A stretch of 14,967 nucleotides of DNA, taken from the NCBI GenBank assembly GCA_030592985.1, contig JAUVIB010000031.1, forward strand, positions 1-14,967. The letters are read 5' to 3'. Position 1 is the stretch's first letter. Each line of letters opens with the position of its first letter. Shown here in pieces: positions 12,796 through 14,967 of this stretch. The notes under the pieces are model-generated. The model did not search any database and had not been told where the DNA came from. It saw only the letters and a list, made by a program, of their open reading frames with translations. The position numbers were made by a program, and so were the translations under genes. Source of the DNA: Calditrichaceae bacterium. Lineage in GTDB: Bacteria > Calditrichota > Calditrichia > Calditrichales > Calditrichaceae.

Positions 12796-14163
12796 ATGGA
12801 AAAAATAGGCCATTATGTAGCGATATTCGGAGGAGCAGTAGCGGGGTCTGAAGCAGTTTATCAGCTAATAAAGAATGATATAAATCTAGTCGTTTTTGAT
12901 CAGAATGCACTGCCATATGGGAAAATAGAAAGCGGATTACCTAAATGGCATGTTAAGCTGCGTGATAAACAAGAACAGAAAATTGATGAAAGAATATCTG
13001 ATCCAAAAATCAAGTATGTTCCTAATGTACATTTGGGCAAAGATATTGATTTTATTGATGTCGTAAAAAATTGGGGATTTAGCGCTGTTTTATTAGCTAA
13101 TGGCGCATGGCGGGATCGTCCTTTACAGGTAGAAGGAATTGACGCTTACATTGGTAATGGATTATATTACCAAAATCCTTTAGTTGCCTGGTTTAATCAA
13201 AACCATGATCCGAACTATAAAGGTGAGTGGTTGGATATTGTTGATGGAGCAATTGTAGTGGGCGGCGGATTGGCGTCCCTTGATATTATTAAGATTGTTA
13301 TGCTGGTAACGGTTGAAAAAGCTCTTAAAGAAAAAGGCTATAAAGCAAATGCTCTGATGTTGGAACATAAAGGAATTTCGACAGTATTAAATGAGCTTGG
13401 ATTAACTTTTGATGATCTTGGTATAAAAGGAGCAACCTTATATACTCGGCAGGGGATTGAACATATGCCTCTCGCCGCTCTACCGAAAAATGCGGATGAC
13501 ATCATGCGAGAGAAAATATATAATGTGAGAAGAAAAGTCCTTAAAATCGCAATGGATAAGTTCTTGTTTAAAGTGGTTGATAATCATGTACCTGCAGATA
13601 AAATAATTAAAAATGGACGTTTAACAGGATTGAAGTTTAACCGGACGGAAACAAAAAACGATAAAATAAAAGTATTCACTGATGAGTTTATAGATGTTGA
13701 GGTCCCCTTAGTTATCTCCGCGATTGGCAGTATTCCCGAGTTAATACCCGGAATTCCCACCAAAGGAGAGGTGTATCGTGTAAATGATATAGAATCCGGT
13801 CAATTGGAAGGATTTGATAATGTTTTTATTCTCGGCAATGCGGTTACGGGACGCGGGAATATTAGAGATACACAAGCTCATGGGCGCAAGGTAACCGAAC
13901 GAATTGTTGATCAATTTATGGTTAATAGTGAAGAAGATTATAAAGAGTTATTTGATAGGGCTGAAGAGTTAACTGATTTTAGACTCTCAACAATCGGAGA
14001 TAAAATAAAGAGTTTTTCTCCTTTAACGAGTGAAAAAATCCAAAAACTTATGCAGAAAATAACGGCATTACAAAATAGAACAGGATATAACGGCAATTAT
14101 CAGCAATGGGTTAAAAAATATACACCGCCGCGTCTGGAGAATATGATACAACATGAAAAATAA
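12796..14163 (+). CDS. Adrenodoxin/ferredoxin reductase-like FAD-NAD(P) oxidoreductase
   Basis: A 455-residue flavoprotein starting at ATG 12796. AAGGAGA lies 12 bp upstream, a long spacing, but no other start fits. The first nucleotide-binding loop is GGAVAG (12-17), a variant of the usual GxGxxG. It is followed by GKIESGLPKWHVKLR (42-56), which corresponds to the substrate-side motif of FprA and glutamate-synthase-small-subunit-like enzymes. LLANGAWRDRPL (99-110), a second nucleotide loop GGGLASLD (156-163) and a C-terminal FAD segment VFILGNAVTGRGNIRDTQAHG complete the core. It has very few cysteines and no iron-sulfur motifs, so electrons would pass to a separate partner, which is not encoded here. 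The physiological acceptor is unknown. It overlaps the following SUI1 gene by 11 bp. Confidence 0.85.
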   Translation: MEKIGHYVAIFGGAVAGSEAVYQLIKNDINLVVFDQNALPYGKIESGLPKWHVKLRDKQEQKIDERISDPKIKYVPNVHLGKDIDFIDVVKNWGFSAVLLANGAWRDRPLQVEGIDAYIGNGLYYQNPLVAWFNQNHDPNYKGEWLDIVDGAIVVGGGLASLDIIKIVMLVTVEKALKEKGYKANALMLEHKGISTVLNELGLTFDDLGIKGATLYTRQGIEHMPLAALPKNADDIMREKIYNVRRKVLKIAMDKFLFKVVDNHVPADKIIKNGRLTGLKFNRTETKNDKIKVFTDEFIDVEVPLVISAIGSIPELIPGIPTKGEVYRVNDIESGQLEGFDNVFILGNAVTGRGNIRDTQAHGRKVTERIVDQFMVNSEEDYKELFDRAEELTDFRLSTIGDKIKSFSPLTSEKIQKLMQKITALQNRTGYNGNYQQWVKKYTPPRLENMIQHEK

Positions 14164-14470
14164 AAGTAATGTGGTGTTTTCAACGAATCCGGATTGGCAG
14201 TCGGAAAAGAAAATCGTATCACTATCTCCACAGGGAAAACAAGGAAATATCTATATCCTGCGTGACAGAAAGGGAAGAGGCGGTAAAACCGTTACGGTTG
14301 TAGAGGGCTATAATGGCGACTTAAAAGCCATGTTAAAACGCATGCAAAAACTGTGCGGTAGTGGTGGCTCTATTAAAAAAGAAAATATTGAAATACAGGG
14401 AGATCATCGAAATAAAATTTCCGACTTTTTATCAAAAGAAGGATATAATGTGAAATTTAAAGGTGGATGA
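14153..14470 (+). CDS. SUI1/eIF1-family translation factor (YciH-like)
   Basis: A 105-residue bacterial homologue of eIF1/SUI1. ATG 14153 overlaps the upstream flavoprotein gene by 11 bp, with GGAGA 12 bp upstream inside that gene. Family motifs are complete: LRDRKGRGGKTVTVVEG (36-52), the basic loop that contacts the small ribosomal subunit in eIF1; LCGSGGSIKKENIEIQGDHR (67-86); and a C-terminal KISDFLSKEGYNVKF helix and strand. E. coli YciH can discriminate against non-canonical initiation in vitro and is a stress-related inhibitor of translation; the role here is not established. Translational coupling to a redox enzyme is probably incidental operon packing. Confidence 0.95.
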   Translation: MKNKSNVVFSTNPDWQSEKKIVSLSPQGKQGNIYILRDRKGRGGKTVTVVEGYNGDLKAMLKRMQKLCGSGGSIKKENIEIQGDHRNKISDFLSKEGYNVKFKGG

Positions 14471-14552
14471 TTTCGATAGAGATTAAGCATAACCGCGTGA
14501 ATATGTCAACTCTGGTATGTAGCAGGAGTTAGGTTTGTAATAAGAGGGAATA

Positions 14553-14967
14553 TTGAAAAAAGAAAATCAAAACCACACCGAAAAAATACAATTATTGCGT
14601 GAATTTCAAGCTGGTAAAATTGATCGAAGGACATTCCTGATGCATCTCGGCGCTCTGTCTTCGCTTGTTTTTCTCCCCCCTATGTTAAGCCAATGTAAAG
14701 ACAACATAAAAAGAGACCAATCGGTTTTTAGCGAGAAGCGTTGGGAAATATTAAAAATTGTTCAAAATCATTTATTCCCATCTTCTAAAGACTCTCCCGG
14801 AGTGAAAGAGATTAATGCTGCTATTTATCTACAAAATGTGTTACTTAATGACCAAACGGATAAAGAAGATAAAGAGTTTATTTTAAATGGATTAGATTGG
14901 GTAGAAGAAACAGCTGAAGAGGTGTTAAATAAAACTTTTTTAACGCTTGATGTCCCGCAGATAGAAA
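14553..14967 (+). CDS. Gluconate 2-dehydrogenase subunit 3-like protein with Tat leader (3' partial)
   Basis: Runs off the window after 138 codons. TTG 14553 is the only plausible start: an in-frame stop lies at 14541-14543 and AGAGGG (14543-14548) precedes it by 4 bp. After a charged N-terminus (EKIQLLREFQAGKI) comes a twin-arginine motif, DRRTFLMHLGA, a hydrophobic stretch, then LSQCK, which could be a non-ideal lipobox. The mature part (RWEILKIVQNHLFPSS, SPGVKEINAAIYLQNVL, EFILNGLDWVEE) matches the pattern of the gluconate 2-dehydrogenase subunit 3 family. These small subunits are exported with a flavin-containing GMC-type partner, which would be expected just downstream of the window. Substrate (sugar or other alcohol) unknown. 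Confidence 0.82.
   Translation, partial: MKKENQNHTEKIQLLREFQAGKIDRRTFLMHLGALSSLVFLPPMLSQCKDNIKRDQSVFSEKRWEILKIVQNHLFPSSKDSPGVKEINAAIYLQNVLLNDQTDKEDKEFILNGLDWVEETAEEVLNKTFLTLDVPQIE

Overview
The window is an AT-rich bacterial segment with every convincing gene on the + strand. Start codons are often TTG or GTG, and ribosome-binding sites are recognisable. Split P-protein genes (gcvPA/gcvPB), PATAN-type response regulators and a large intergenic collection of palindromic repeats suggest an anaerobic or environmental bacterium of the FCB group (Marinimicrobia, Calditrichota or Ignavibacteria-like). The phylum is an inference from style, not from a marker gene.

Region 1 (1-9381) is one tightly packed, co-directional cluster. 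It begins with a membrane histidine kinase whose 5' end lies outside the window. Next come a REC-GGDEF response regulator, an outer-membrane-type lipoprotein, biotin carboxylase (accC), glycine cleavage H protein (gcvH), gcvPA, a second REC protein with a degenerate GGDEF domain, gcvPB, and a third REC protein with a C-terminal PATAN (DUF4388) domain. Most gaps are 2-22 bp. The exception is about 120 bp between gcvH and gcvPA, which holds a weak terminator-like hairpin. Signalling and core metabolism (fatty-acid carboxylation and glycine decarboxylation) are thus interleaved. gcvT, lpd, accB and accA/D are not in the window and must be elsewhere.

Region 2 (9382-10586) holds an AT-rich gap that starts with an 11-bp perfect inverted repeat over a stop codon. 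A FAD/NAD(P)-binding oxidoreductase follows.

Region 3 (10587-11575) has no credible gene. It is a repeat island: a 9-bp tandem repeat, two copies of a dispersed repeat (one apparently carrying an inserted second repeat), a roughly 105-bp imperfect-hairpin element, and several short G/C-stem hairpins. It ends in an inverted repeat just upstream of the next gene.

Region 4 (11576-14967) holds a PLP enzyme of the methionine gamma-lyase/cystathionine gamma-lyase family, an adrenodoxin-reductase-like flavoprotein, and a bacterial SUI1/YciH protein overlapping it. The last gene, cut by the window end, has a twin-arginine leader and resembles gluconate 2-dehydrogenase subunit 3.

The most unusual feature is the signalling content of region 1. 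The REC protein between gcvPA and gcvPB has lost the GGDEF catalytic signature (SDDMI instead) but keeps an RxxD c-di-GMP inhibitory-site motif at the exact canonical spacing. It may be a c-di-GMP-binding effector embedded in the glycine cleavage genes.
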